64,000 bases of DNA from assembly GCA_032716605.1 (NCBI GenBank), contig CM064480.1, forward strand, positions 46,142,900-46,206,899. Direction: 5' to 3'. How positions within the stretch are numbered: position 1 is the stretch's first letter; each line of letters begins with the position of its first letter. This DNA is from Paralithodes platypus (Eukaryota > Arthropoda > Malacostraca > Decapoda > Lithodidae). Below, piece by piece: positions 33,560 through 44,521 of this stretch. The position numbers were made by a program, and so were the translations under genes. Below the pieces are notes generated by a model. The model searched no databases and had not been told where the DNA came from. It saw nothing but the letters and a program-made list of their open reading frames with translations.

Positions 33560-34295
33560 GCGATGGGTTACCATCATCAGTACTAATACCATCATCACTA
33601 CTACTTCCTTCATCACTACAACCGCCACAATCATCACGACTACTGTCATCATCACCATTACTATGATCATCATCACTACTACAATTTCAATCATCACTAC
33701 TACTCTCACCATCATCACTACTACTGTCACCATTGTCACAACCATCTTAATCACTACTAGCATTGATACTACAACTATCAACCAGCATTACTACTATCAT
33801 CACCACCATCTTACACTCATCATTACTACTGTTAACATCATCACTACTAATATAACCATCATCATTACTACTGTCACAAGTATTACCATCATGTATCCTA
33901 CTGTCACCATCATCACTACTACTGCCATCATCACCATTACTATGATCTTCATCATCACAACTATTGTCATCATCACTACAACTTTCACCATCATCACTAC
34001 TACCATCATCACTAATACTCACACCATCGTCACTTCCATCATCACTACTGTCATTATTATCACTACAACTATCATTACTTGTCACCATCATCACTACTAT
34101 TATGGCCATCATCACTACTACTAGTACTGTCACCATCATATCTACTACTGTCACCATCATATCTACTACTGTCATCATCATGACTACTGTCAACATCATA
34201 AATACAACTACAACCATCATCATTACTATTATCACCATCATCACTACTATCACCATCAATCCCACTATTACTACCATCACTTCTAATGCCAACTA
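33560..34295. repeat. imperfect trinucleotide-based minisatellite
   Basis: Blocks of ATCATCACTACTACT interspersed with GTCACC and ACAACC, over about 735 bp. The long open frames on both strands follow from the 3-bp periodicity and are not genes. Confidence 0.92.
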
Positions 34296-34335
34296 AACTA
34301 ACTTAACCTAGCAAATACGTAGCGAGATGTTTTCG

Positions 34336-34400
34336 CCCCCAGAACGAATGCGTTCTTAGTGTGTGAGCCCCGACACTAAGAACGCCATCATTGCTGGGGG
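34336..34400. repeat. hairpin-forming inverted repeat
   Basis: GCGTTCTTAGTGT at 34350 faces ACACTAAGAACGC at 34372. The match extends imperfectly to CCCCCAG and CTGGGGG at the ends. Confidence 0.8.
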
Positions 34401-34429
34401 GGGGGGTCCGGGATATCGGGGGGAGGGGG

Positions 34430-34700
34430 TAAAACCATATTTTGGATCTAAAATCATAACTATTGCATAAATTCAAAAGATATTTTTTGACTGACGTTCG
34501 CATTCACGCAACAAATATTTGTGTGAAATTTGGTGAAAATCCGTCCAACGGCCTAGGAGGAGTTCCGAGACAGACGGACAACGACAGCGACAACAACGAC
34601 AACGACGACGATGACAGACATTTTTTTCGTGTGGTACCCACTATACGGGGGGCGATACCAAACTTTGCTTACGCAGAGTTGACAAAATACTTCCTTATAG
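34430..34700. repeat. probable dispersed-repeat fragment with (GACAAC)-rich tail
   Basis: Contains TGAAATTTGGTGAAAATCCG, then CAGACGGACAACGACAGCGA-like tandem triplets. Similar sentence-like ends mark dispersed elements in many arthropods. No second copy in this window. Confidence 0.35.
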
Positions 34701-34834
34701 TTTCTTAGTCAAAATATTATATTATACAAAAACAGTTATTTACATAATGAAAGGTAACTTTGTTCTTTAATACAAATTATGCTATGTATAGATGACATTT
34801 GATGACATGAAAGATTGTGTTTTTCTTTGAACTA

Positions 34835-35415
34835 TTAACCCATTCACTACCTCCTTTTAACTTAAATCTGGCTACTATTTGACGATTTTATTCAGCTATA
34901 AAAATGGGCCTTCAGCAAATAACAGGCTTCGAATGATCTCACTTAACCCTTTTTACTACCACAGATCCTTCTTAAGGGGAGATGGGCCGGTTTTCTGGAC
35001 CACTTTCTCCCTCGTGTTTAGCCCCATTAGTTTGAGATTTTACGACGTTCAGCCTATTAGTTTGGCGATTTTAACACCTTTCGACCCATTTCATTGTCAA
35101 TCTTAAGACCTTTCGTGTTATTTAGGTGTCAATTTTTTCCTGGCGAGCGACAGCGAGCCTGTCATTTTAAGAGTAACCGGCCTTCGGCCGGTAAATTTTT
35201 CTTTCGAAAAATGTACAAATCAATCTTGAAGGGGGGTCTAGGGCGAGTTTGTCTAAGCTTGATGGAGGTCTAATGAGGAAACTAAAACAATACATGAATA
35301 CATTTATTAATAGACCAAAAAAAACAGCCACTATCGCCTTAAGCTGCACAACAACGTCTAAATATACGTAGCTAGAATATAACGAAGAAGACCTCGCCGG
35401 TACGGAAGGGATTAA
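34835..35415. mobile_element. MITE T2, copy 1, split by M1
   Basis: TTAA-bounded. Left TTAACCCATTCACTACC, right GGTACGGAAGGGATTAA. Removing 34972-35342 leaves about 210 bp, like other T2 copies. Confidence 0.83.
34972..35342 (+). mobile_element. MITE M1, copy 5, nested in T2
   Basis: TTAA at 34972-34975 and 35339-35342. Perfect hairpin CCGGCCTTCGGCCGG at 35171-35185 and TTTTTCTTTCGAAAAA after it. Confidence 0.92.
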
Positions 35416-35529
35416 TCATGGCAGCAGCAGTGAGAGTAATCTAGGGAAGTGGACCAGAATGACTCACAACACAAACTTTTCCCACACTCACGTCACTCTT
35501 TATTGAATTGGCTGTACAATTAGGATCAC

Positions 35530-35897
35530 TTAAGGAGAGACGGTCGTTTTTCTGGTCCCCTTTCTCCCTAGTGTTTAGTCCCATTAGTTTTGAGATTTTT
35601 AGACGTTCGGCCCATTTGTTTGGCGATTTTAAGACCTTTTATCCCATTTCGTTATACATTTTAAGACCTATCGTGCCATTTAGGTGTCGATTTTGTCCTG
35701 GCGAGCGATAGCGAACCTGTAATTGTAAGAGGATCTGGCCTTTAGCCGGGAAATTTTTCTACCGAAAAATGTACAAATTTATCTTGAGGGGGGGTCTAGG
35801 GGATGTTTTTATAAGTTTGAGGGATGTCTAGCGAGGAAACTAAATATTTATGAATGAATGAATTTATAGGCCAAATAAACAGTCAGTGTCCCCTTAA
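35530..35897 (+). mobile_element. MITE M1, copy 6
   Basis: TTAA at 35530-35533 and 35894-35897. All blocks in order. The hairpin is changed to TGGCCTTTAGCCGG. Confidence 0.92.
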
Positions 35898-36501
35898 CTG
35901 CTCTCTCTCTCTCTCACACACTATCTCTCTTTCTCTCGTCTTTCCTTGCAGCTCAGCCTCTCATTGTGTCATTTATTTCGTCTCCCACCATTTCCGTTGC
36001 AATCTCTCTTGCTATGCTTCTTATTATTGATATTTTCCTGTTTCAACAAACTCTGATATTGTTTATCGTTTCTTCTTCAATACCATTAAATACATCTCTC
36101 TGTCTTACTCCCTTCCAACTTGATCTCTAATTTAATAAACTCAATCATCCTTCCATTTCATTAATTCTTCTCTATAACTTCCCTTCTGTAAATAGACTTT
36201 ATTCTTACAAGATTATGAAACTCTCTTGCCATATTGACCCCTCTTGCAATTCATAACGTTGTCTTGCTCCCAATCTCTTCCATTTCATATGAAGATTCTT
36301 TGCAATTTTTCGTCGGTAAAACCAACATTATTTCCATACCTTTCAAAAACCTCTAACGCCATTGTGAACCTTTGTCAGAATTCGTCTCAAAAATTGTAAC
36401 TTTTCAATCCTGCGGGCCACTTTCTCCTTCCCTTCATGTGACCCATAGCAAACATCCGGGTCTCTGTCTCCCTTCCGTCCCGTCTCCTTCTCATTGCTAT
36501 C
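35898..36501. other. no recognised gene
   Basis: A CT-rich microsatellite patch follows the MITE; the remainder shows no family on either strand. Confidence 0.4.
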
Positions 36502-36911
36502 AGGACATCTCGCCACCTCATCACTTCGCTACCTCGTCAACTCGCTACTTCACCAGCTTGATACTAATACCGAAACCTCCTGAAAATTCGTTAGGGAGCC
36601 GTAGTTTGCCAAACTTACCCAAATTAGTTAGGGTAAGGTTAGTTACTTTATCATATAACCACGGGATTAAAAAATATAGTTAACAAAACGATGGTAACAG
36701 ATAGCTCTGCAATAAGGCCCCTGTTACTTTTCGTTCATTTTCACAGATTTTTAAGCGAACATATTGCTAAAGAACTTAAATAACCACACTTGAGCACATT
36801 TAGATTAAACTATGTCATGATTTAGTCAGTTAGGTTACGTTAGTTCAGTTTTATTAGGTATGTTATAAATATAACTACTATGTAGCGAAGTACTAAGGTG
36901 GCGAAATGTCC
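36502..36911. mobile_element. 410-bp MITE with 34-bp terminal inverted repeats
   Basis: Left end GGACATCTCGCCACCTCATC with ACTTCGCTACCTC. The right end is its inverse, CTATGTAGCGAAGTACTAAG with GTGGCGAAATGTCC. The interior is unlike other families here. Single copy in the window. Confidence 0.65.
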
Positions 36912-37306
36912 ATTGCATCCTCTTCATCTTCTCCCTCCTCCTGCATGCATAACCAACACACATTGACTCCATCAGAATTCCTTTGGTGCAGTTGGCATCC
37001 AGGTCTTATGAATAATATCTGAGCTTTAATATCTTCATTGTTCGAGGGTCGTTCTCATGGAGGTGGGCCGCTTATGTAAGAATTGGAATATTATAATAAT
37101 ATATATTTATCTAGTCTTTCATTATTTTCTCAAAAGCTCCAGTTCTTCCAGAGGATTTCACTGGCGATCAAAGCAGGTAGTAAATAAGGAAAAGAAAAGA
37201 AAGAAAGAAAGAAACAAACAAACAATCTCTATACCTATTTTTTATAGTAACTTGTTGTTGGTTGACAATCTGTACACAAATTACAGTACCGGAAATTTAA
37301 TAGAAG

Positions 37307-37520
37307 TACAGTCGCGCTAATAAGTGATGTCTCGGCACTAAGTAAGTTTTGATCAATAATTGGTATCAGCAATATCTAAGCTTCATTTCTTCATATTGAG
37401 TTAAATATACAAACATTTTCCTACACTTACTCACCCTATTCAACATCTGACAGACATTAATAAAGCACAGAGCAAGCCAAACGTAATGACAGCTGGGCAT
37501 GACTTATTAGCGCGACCGTA
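37307..37520 (-). mobile_element. palindromic MITE P, copy 2
   Basis: 214 bp, TA to TA, ends CAGTCGCGCTAATAAGTGAT and CTTATTAGCGCGACCG. At the right TA a Tc1-like CAGTCATGAGC follows immediately. Confidence 0.9.
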
Positions 37521-37609
37521 CAGTCATGAGCATACGAAAAGTCACACCAATTCCAATAACGGACCCTTTAAAGCCAAAGTTTTGAAGCATCTGTGCTAAT
37601 AATTAATAT

Positions 37610-37740
37610 AATTTATTAATTTCATTCCCAACATCAAACACCTTCCAATGAAATTTATGAAAGCAAGTGATCCATCGGGTTTCGAACCTTGGTTACCACA
37701 CACGGGTCTTATAAACACTCTAACTATTACACCATCAAGA
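37610..37740 (-). mobile_element. tRNA-derived SINE, variant 4
   Basis: The minus strand shows GTCTTGATGGTGTAATAGTT (A-box) and GGTTCGAAACCCGATGGATC (B-box), then TTTCATAAATTTCATTGG. The same family is at 42490-42625. Confidence 0.7.
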
Positions 37741-37909
37741 CTTTATATTGTCTCGTTTTCGTTCGATACTAATTCAAATAGGTGCATATCAACTTATGCT
37801 CTTGACTTTACAGTAAGCCTTCATGTTTTTCAAAGAGTACTTGTTTCAGAATATTACGTCTGTCAACTGCCACTTTCCTTGCTCATTCGTTCAATACAGT
37901 AAAAATAGG

Positions 37910-38098
37910 TGACCGGTCAACTCAACCAGTAGACCATTTCAACCAGTAACTCTCAACCAGTACCAAATCAACCAATACGGTTAGGTTAGGTTAGGTTAGT
38001 ACAATATTTTGGCACTGGTTTGGTTGGTCTGGGTTAATTTGGCACTGGTTGAGAGCTACTGGTTGAAATGGTCTACTGGTTGAGATGACATGGAACCG
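37910..38098. mobile_element. foldback MITE S, short form
   Basis: The left arm has CTCAACCAGTAGACCATTTC, AACCAGTAACTCTCAACCAG. The right arm is the inverse (CTGGTTGAGAGCTACTGGTT; GAAATGGTCTACTGGTTGAG) and ends GGAACCG. The spacer holds four GGTTA units. These arms are the source sequence of the 31-bp minisatellite at 53-60 kb. Confidence 0.85.
37980..38000 (+). repeat. interstitial (TTAGG)n telomere-type run
   Basis: GGTTAGGTTAGGTTAGGTTA, four TTAGG units, the ancestral arthropod telomere motif, inside MITE S. A shorter GTTAGGTTAGG is at the matching place near 59933. Confidence 0.9.
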
Positions 38099-38148
38099 TA
38101 AAAATGTATCAAGTGAAAATATTACCTGAATGATCCAGGTTCTTCCCA

Positions 38149-38516
38149 TTAAGGGGAGATGGTCTGTTTTTCTGGACATCCTTCTCCCTCATGCTGAGAC
38201 CCATTAGTTTTCAGATTTTAAGACGTCCGGCCAATTAGTTTAGCGATATTAATTTTAAAGCCTTTCGCCCCTGTTCTTTGTCAATATTAGGACTGTTCGT
38301 GTTATTTAGGTGTCGATTTTTTCCTGGCGATCGATAGCGAGCCTGTAATTTAGGAGGAACGCCTTCGGCCGGGACATTTTTCTACCGAAAAATGTACAAA
38401 TATATCTTGAAGGGAGATCCTGGAGTTTCATAAGTTTGATGGAGGTCTAGGGAGGAAACTAAACAAATAGTAAACAGATAAATAAGTAAGCAAATAATGC
38501 GCCCATCACCCCTTAA
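38149..38516 (+). mobile_element. MITE M1, copy 7
   Basis: TTAA at 38149-38152 and 38513-38516. The right TTAA is also the left TTAA of a T2 element. Confidence 0.92.
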
Positions 38517-38720
38517 CCCCTTCTGTACAGACGACATCCTTTTCAGTTTATTTTTGTTACTACTAATCGATTTTATTCAGTTTAGGAAGGATCTCTAGTA
38601 TACGAACTATCTCAATCAACCATTTTAGCTATCACAGATCCTTCTAAAACGGCGCAAAATCGTCTTAATACAGCTAGAATGAAATTGCATTTTTGTTTTC
38701 GTCGGTACAGAAGGGGTTAA
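38513..38720. mobile_element. MITE T2, copy 2
   Basis: TTAACCCCTTCTGTACAGAC to GTCGGTACAGAAGGGGTTAA, 208 bp. Well-preserved TIRs with TTAA flanks (piggyBac-like target). Confidence 0.92.
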
Positions 38721-39565
38721 TGATCATGATTTTGTATATTCCTTTATGCTATCATCAATATAAAACGTTCGATACGATGATACATAGACATTGAATTCAT
38801 GTAAATATCAATATGAATATTATATGCAAAAATCTCAGAATGGTTGATGTTCACAATTAATAATTTACTTGCGGAAACATGTTGATATCTTAACGTCTGT
38901 TAAAGTTCAAATATGTATTAATTGAAATTACCAAAGGTATTCTGTATATTCTGATAAATACCAACTGTAAATATTGCAGATAAAACCTAAGCCTTATAAC
39001 ATTAAATATTAGCAAGACAAAAAATACTTTTTAAAATAATGATTGGAGTTAGATTACTATAAAGTTATTGTTTATTGTGTAGACATATTCACGGAGACAC
39101 TTTATTATTCACTATATAACAAGCAACTGGCGAGAAACTTAAGGCTTAAGCGAAATATAATGGTGTCGATAAAGTTTAGGCGAGTTCCTGGGAAAATTGG
39201 GGAAGTTTGGGAGAAGGAGCCTTTAATGGTCTCTGTACTCTTCAAATGGGCCTGTATGAAGAGATGGCAGGGTAAAACAAATGCATGAATATATTTATAA
39301 TAATGGTATTTTATCTAGTCCAAGTACATCACACTGACACAGTTTATATATATGTATTAGGCTATGTTACAGATATCCCACTGGTTAGTAGGTTCCTGTT
39401 GGTATTTGAGGCATCGAGGAGCGAGGGCATAATGGCCCCTAGGTGTCTTCATAGTCATTGGGGTGACAAGAGTCATGATCCAGTAAAAGCCTTTATCTTC
39501 TTCGTATTTGGTGGTCTGTAGAGATGGTGTCCCCAGGCAGAATGGTAGCTCCGGTGTTGTAGAAT
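38721..39565. other. no recognised gene
   Basis: Frames at 39043-39288 and 39285-39521 show no family features. Confidence 0.4.
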
Positions 39566-40445
39566 TTATCTCGTAGTAAGTTGCAGCTGCTCTTGTACTG
39601 CGCAGTAATTTATCTCCGTAGTAAGTTGCAGCTGCTCTTGTACTGCACAGTAATTTATCTCCGTAGTAAGTTGCAGCTGCTCTTGTACTGCGCAGTAATT
39701 TATCTCCGTAGTAAGTTGCAGCTGCTCTTGTACTGCGCAGTAATTTATCTCCGTAGTAAGTTGCAGCTGCTCTTGTACTGCGCAGTAATTTATCTCCGTA
39801 GTAAGTTGCAGCTGCTCTTGTACTGCGCAGTAATTTATCTCCGTAGTAAGTTGCAGCTGCTCTTGTACTGCACAGTAATTTATCTCCGTAGTAAGTTGCA
39901 GCTGCTCTTGTACTGCGCAGTAATTTATCTCCGTAGTAAGTTGCAGCTGCTCTTGTACTGCGCAGTGCAGCTGCTCTTTATCTCCATAGTAAGTTGCAGC
40001 TGCTCTTGTACTGCACAGTAATTTATCTCCGTAGTAAGTTGCAGCTGCTCTTGTACTGCGCAGTAATTTATCTCCGTAGTAAGTTGCAGCTGCTCTTGTA
40101 CTGCACAGTAATTTATCTCCATAGTAAGTTGCAGCTGCTCTTGTACTGCACAGTAATTTATCTCCGTAGTAATTTATCTCCGTAGTAAGTTGCAGCTGCT
40201 CTTGTACTGCACAGTAATTTATCTCCGTAGTAAGTTGCAGCTGCTCTTGTACTGCACAGTAATTTATCTCCGTAGTAAGTTGCAGCTGCTCTTGTACTGC
40301 ACAGTAATTTATCTCCGTAGTAAGTTGCAGCTGCTCTTGTACTGCACAGTAATTTATCTCCGTAGTAAGTTGCAGCTGCTCTTGTACTGCACAGTAATTT
40401 ATCTCCGTAGTAAGTTGCAGCTGCTCTTGTACTGCACAGTAATCA
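39566..40445. repeat. 45-bp minisatellite open on both strands
   Basis: About 19 copies of a 45-bp unit containing GTAGTAAGTTGCAGCTGCTC and TTGTACTGCRCAGTAATTTA. Since 45 is divisible by 3 the minus strand reads INYCAVQEQLQLTTE repeatedly and the plus strand QLLLYCAVIYLRSKL. No start, neighbour or domain supports a gene; the apparent N-terminus lies in the adjoining F element. Confidence 0.93.
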
Positions 40446-40463
40446 ATCGCAGATGAAGTGGTT

Positions 40464-40845
40464 TTAAGGGGGGTCACCGTTTTGTTTTGGTCTTTCTCTC
40501 CTTTTCTCTCTTTCCCTGGCTTGAATCCATTCTGCCCCATTCAGCCAACTGTTTTAAGAAGTTTATCCCCATCCAGGTGTCGATTTCTTCCTGGCGAGCG
40601 AAAGCGAGTCAGCATTGTATGGAGAAATCCGGCTTCGCCGGAGAATTTTTTCTATCGAAAAATGTACAAATTTAGCTTGCTGTAAAACAACAAAATATAT
40701 ATGCTGGCTCGCTACCGCTCGCCAGGAAAACATTGACACCTGGCTGGGGGTAAACGTCTTAAAACAGTGGGCTGAATGGGACCGAATGGACACAAGCCAA
40801 AGAGAGAGGGAGAGAAAGATAAAAAAGCGAGTTGGGCTCCCTTAA
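40464..40845 (+). mobile_element. foldback element, family F copy 2
   Basis: TTAA at 40464-40467 and 40842-40845. Both arms carry the core. Hairpin CCGGCTTCGCCGG at 40629-40641. It interrupts a stretch with repeated GCAGATGAAG. Confidence 0.92.
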
Positions 40846-41099
40846 CATATGTCCCAGTCGCAGATGAAGTACGACAACTAGACACAGATGTAGTTGTATT
40901 TATGCCGCTAGTATGCCGCTACTGTAGTTGCAGATGAAGAAGTTTCAAACTCAGTCGTAGATGAAGGGTTGAGAGCACCAATCATACTCAAAGTGCTTAG
41001 GCTAGTTGCAGACGAAACCCCATATAGTGTGATGGAATTGGTGATGTTGTGGTCCGGTGGCATGATAGTGGCACCTTGCTCTGCTACGTCCGGGTGCGT

Positions 41100-41240
41100 C
41101 AATTATTATGTTTTTCACACCAACCAACTTCACATCTAAACTCAATTAATGAAATCAACAAATACTTTGTGGCACTCCGAGGACTCGAACCCAGGATAGT
41201 CACATCGAAATCCCGCGCACTATGCATTACGCTGTCAGGG
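41100..41240 (-). mobile_element. tRNA-derived SINE, variant 2
   Basis: Inverse of the copy at 15955-16115: B box CTGGGTTCGAGTCCTCGGAG on the minus strand, tail TTGGTTGGTGTGAAAAACAT. Confidence 0.75.
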
Positions 41241-41818
41241 TAGCGGGTGCAGGGTTATATAAAAGGAGGTAGAGCTAGTGAGATAGGTAAGTACAGATAT
41301 CCCCGGCTGGATTGTACCTATTCCCTCTCACGACCATAGGACGCAGAGGTTGCCAGATTAGCAATAAGAAATAGATTACTCTCACTGTTATAATTACCTC
41401 TCCAAAATTAGTTTTCTGCCCACAGCTAACTCAAAGACAACTGCATAGGTTGAAGTAAACAAACTAAAGGTTTATAGATACCCCTGACGGTAACAAAGGA
41501 TTTAAAGTATCCCTAATAGACTCAAAAATCGCTTCAGGATGTGAGAGGGCTTTAGCTTAGATTAAAATTTGGTGGTTCACGTTTTGAAAGTCCCCAATAA
41601 TAAATCAATTGGAAACAATTTTAGACGTTACAGACAATGATATTAAAACAATTACAAGAATTCATTCTAAAGAAGCCCTTTATTTACAACTAATTTCCGC
41701 TTTCCTGTTACACAACTCACTTGTGACATAAGCGTTCATGTCGTTAAACACTTCTTGTTATTATTAATATTGTAAGTAACATGTGTCTCTATATAGTTTC
41801 CTTTGAATAGTTTGGAGA

Positions 41819-41819
<1 letters not shown>
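41241..41819. other. no recognised gene
   Basis: Unique-looking sequence without coding signal. Confidence 0.4.
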
Positions 41820-41820
<1 letters not shown>

Positions 41821-41890
<70 letters not shown>

Positions 41891-41908
41891 AAGAGCAAGA
41901 GAGAGAGA
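41821..41908. repeat. (GA)n microsatellite
   Basis: Long GA tract with two GCAA interruptions near the end. Confidence 0.97.
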
Positions 41909-42489
41909 TTATATTATAGATTGGTAGATTTACCGGTGTCTATCATGTATATCTTCCTTTTTTTCATTAAATATATATATAAGCTAATTTTTATCTCTGA
42001 TATACAGGTATAACCACACATCGTAAAACAGTATAAATATTTGGCCTATAATTGCAGCTGTACTGACATGTTATCTGCAAAATGTTCAGTCATAGAGTAC
42101 GATTTAAAATATGCATGTACAGCATAGAACATATCGCGTGTTCACATCATACGAGCAATATTTTGAAAGCTTAATTTATTTGACAAACATATATAATATG
42201 CATCATAATTTGAAAGGCCTCATAGAAGTGTTCAAAGTGGGACATAACACCATATTATTACAATTTTGCTACAGTCAATGTACTTATTATTGCACTCACG
42301 AATATCATAGTGTAGTCCAATACAAAAATTGATTCTTTTTAGAGCAATATCGTTCATTGCTATCATTCTGAAAAAGCCAAGTATCTTTCCACGAAGCGGG
42401 CCAAAATATTTAGTCATAAAGTAGATCACATAAGAGATAAGAGATCCTTCTTTAGTGAAACATTTGTCATAACTGTAATTATCTATTTT

Positions 42490-42625
42490 TTATTAATTTC
42501 ACCACACCACCACACACCTCCAATGAAATTAATGAAAGCATATATGTGATCCACCGGGATTCGAACATGGATTATCACACACAGATTTTTAGTCACCCTA
42601 ACCATTACACCACCAAGACGGTTAA
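42490..42625 (-). mobile_element. tRNA-derived SINE, variant 4
   Basis: The minus strand has CGTCTTGGTGGTGTAATGGT (A-box) and ATGTTCGAATCCCGGTGGAT (B-box). Confidence 0.75.
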
Positions 42626-42881
42626 AGGTTTATGCACACGCCTACGACTTATTATCTATACAGTATAATAGCCTTAATCACACACGAATATTATGGTGTA
42701 CATTATACAGTAAAGAATATTGCCTCTTTAGCGAAATATGACATCGCAGTAATTCCATAAATAGGCACGATTTTCCCTTTTTATGACGCGAGGCAGATTA
42801 TTCAAACATAGAGTATCACATAAAGGAGAAATTGAGAATAGATCCTCTTCAGTGAGGTATTACTGTAATTCCATAATAACC

Positions 42882-43095
42882 TTAACCATTTCAGTATCGG
42901 TGCTGTCCTTTTAACCATATTCTGGCTGCTATTAGACAATATTATTCAGTTTCAAAAGGTCCTCCAGTAAATAACAGGCTTCGAACTATCTCACATAACC
43001 CTTTTCACTACCACAGATCCTTCTAAAACAGCACGAAAACGTCTAAATATAGCCAGAAGAAAATGTAAAAGACGTCGTCGGTACAGAAGGGGTTT
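42882..43095. mobile_element. MITE T2, copy 3
   Basis: Starts TTAACCATTTCAGTATCGGT, ends GTCGGTACAGAAGGGGTTTA. The centre matches T2 at 34.8 kb (GTAAATAACAGGCTTCGAAC). Confidence 0.85.
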
Positions 43096-43324
43096 ACTAC
43101 ACACGAATATAACAGTTTAGAATGTAGATCATCAAACACCTCTTTAATACACATATATAATAGCCATCAGAAATATGTACGAAAAGCAAGATAACAAGAT
43201 TTAAAAATTTCACGTAAAGCGATTACAGTATATGTACCATTTTTTGTTACCGTCATTGTGTTTTATCCAGCAAATGCAATTTTTACAGCGTTGATCACAA
43301 TACACAAAATATATCCTCTTTAGC

Positions 43325-43535
43325 CACTTGAGGATCATGACGCTTTTTAGCATATATTCTGGTTATCATTATACGATTTTATACAGCTTAGGAATGATAT
43401 GTGGGAAGGAAAAGGATACACACTATTTCAATTAACCGTCTGAGTCCCAAATACCCTTCCTAATCTGCATACAATCGTCTAAAAATAGCCAGAAAACAGA
43501 AAAAGAAGTGTGTCATCGATTTTCAGAGGGCTACT
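43325..43535. mobile_element. MITE T2, degenerate copy
   Basis: Retains T2 centre blocks (ATACGATTTTATACAGCTTA; CAATCGTCTAAAAATAGCCA) but lost clean TTAA ends. Confidence 0.6.
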
Positions 43536-43928
43536 GAATTATCCGTCATTACAGTAATTCCATAATAGCCTAAACTCCCTTCATGACGCGGGCCAAACTA
43601 TCCCCGAAGATTTAAAAAGTTTGGATATTGTTATACAAATTGATTTTTGGAAATTGGTCATGCTTACACGTTTTGTTAGTATCAAGTGTTCTCTATCGCA
43701 CACAAGCATAATACAGAGTAGATATTAAAACAAAGAATATATCCTATTTTGAGAACTGTTTGTCATTATTGTCATCTGAGTACCAGTTTCGATACAACCA
43801 CATGTGTTCTAAATTATATACACAAATCATATAATGTAGATCAAATTGAAAAAGAAGAACAAGCAAATTGTTTGGTGAAATATTCGTCATTGTACGGTAG
43901 TCATTCTATAACAACCTAACGGGGAATG

Positions 43929-43995
<67 letters not shown>

Positions 43996-43998
43996 TGT
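43929..43998. repeat. (AT)n microsatellite
   Basis: About 30 AT units. Confidence 0.97.
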
Positions 43999-44004
43999 AT
44001 ATGC

Positions 44005-44215
44005 TTATTTATTTTAAGCTACCTCTCTAGACCTCCATCAAGCGTAAACATATCCCCCTTTCGAGATGAATTGTACATTTTTCGACAGAAAAATTTCCCG
44101 TTCGCACTAAATTTCAGGCTTGCTATCAAAAGCAAGGACAAAAATCGAAACCTAAATTGCACGAAAGGTGTTAAAATCACCAAACTAATGGGGCCAAACA
44201 TGAAAGCAGAGGGTG
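44005..44215 (-). mobile_element. MITE M1, truncated copy
   Basis: Keeps ACCTCCATCAAGC, TTTTTCGACAGAAAAATTTC, ATCGAAACCTAAATTGCACG and CACCAAACTAATGGGGCC. Ends lost to the AT microsatellite and to deletion. Confidence 0.75.
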
Positions 44216-44521
44216 TTCATATAAGTGAAAGAATAGATCCTCTTTAGTAAAATATCCGTCATTACACCCATTCCATTATAGCCAAGTTTGTCCTTCATCA
44301 TCCGGGCCAAACTATTCCCGAGGATTAAATACAGCTTTCAAAATGTTATCGGATTCAAGCATTACACACCGATTACGCGTACTATAGTCGGTTTTATTTC
44401 AGCTGCCGGTGAATTGAATCCCTTAGCAACTGATTTTTCGATTCATAATGGTAAAATATGAAACTTCTGTGTCTCTACGTCATATTAAGGCCAAGTTTTC
44501 ATAATTAGCAACATTTTTCGC

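Noticed and set aside
33473..34296. Long Thr/Ile- and Val/Met-rich frames on both strands
   Set aside because: Artefacts of a triplet-based minisatellite without other coding features.
39566..40540. 324-codon minus-strand frame with 15-residue repeats
   Set aside because: Produced by the 45-bp minisatellite; its first 30 codons lie in a foldback element and both strands are open.
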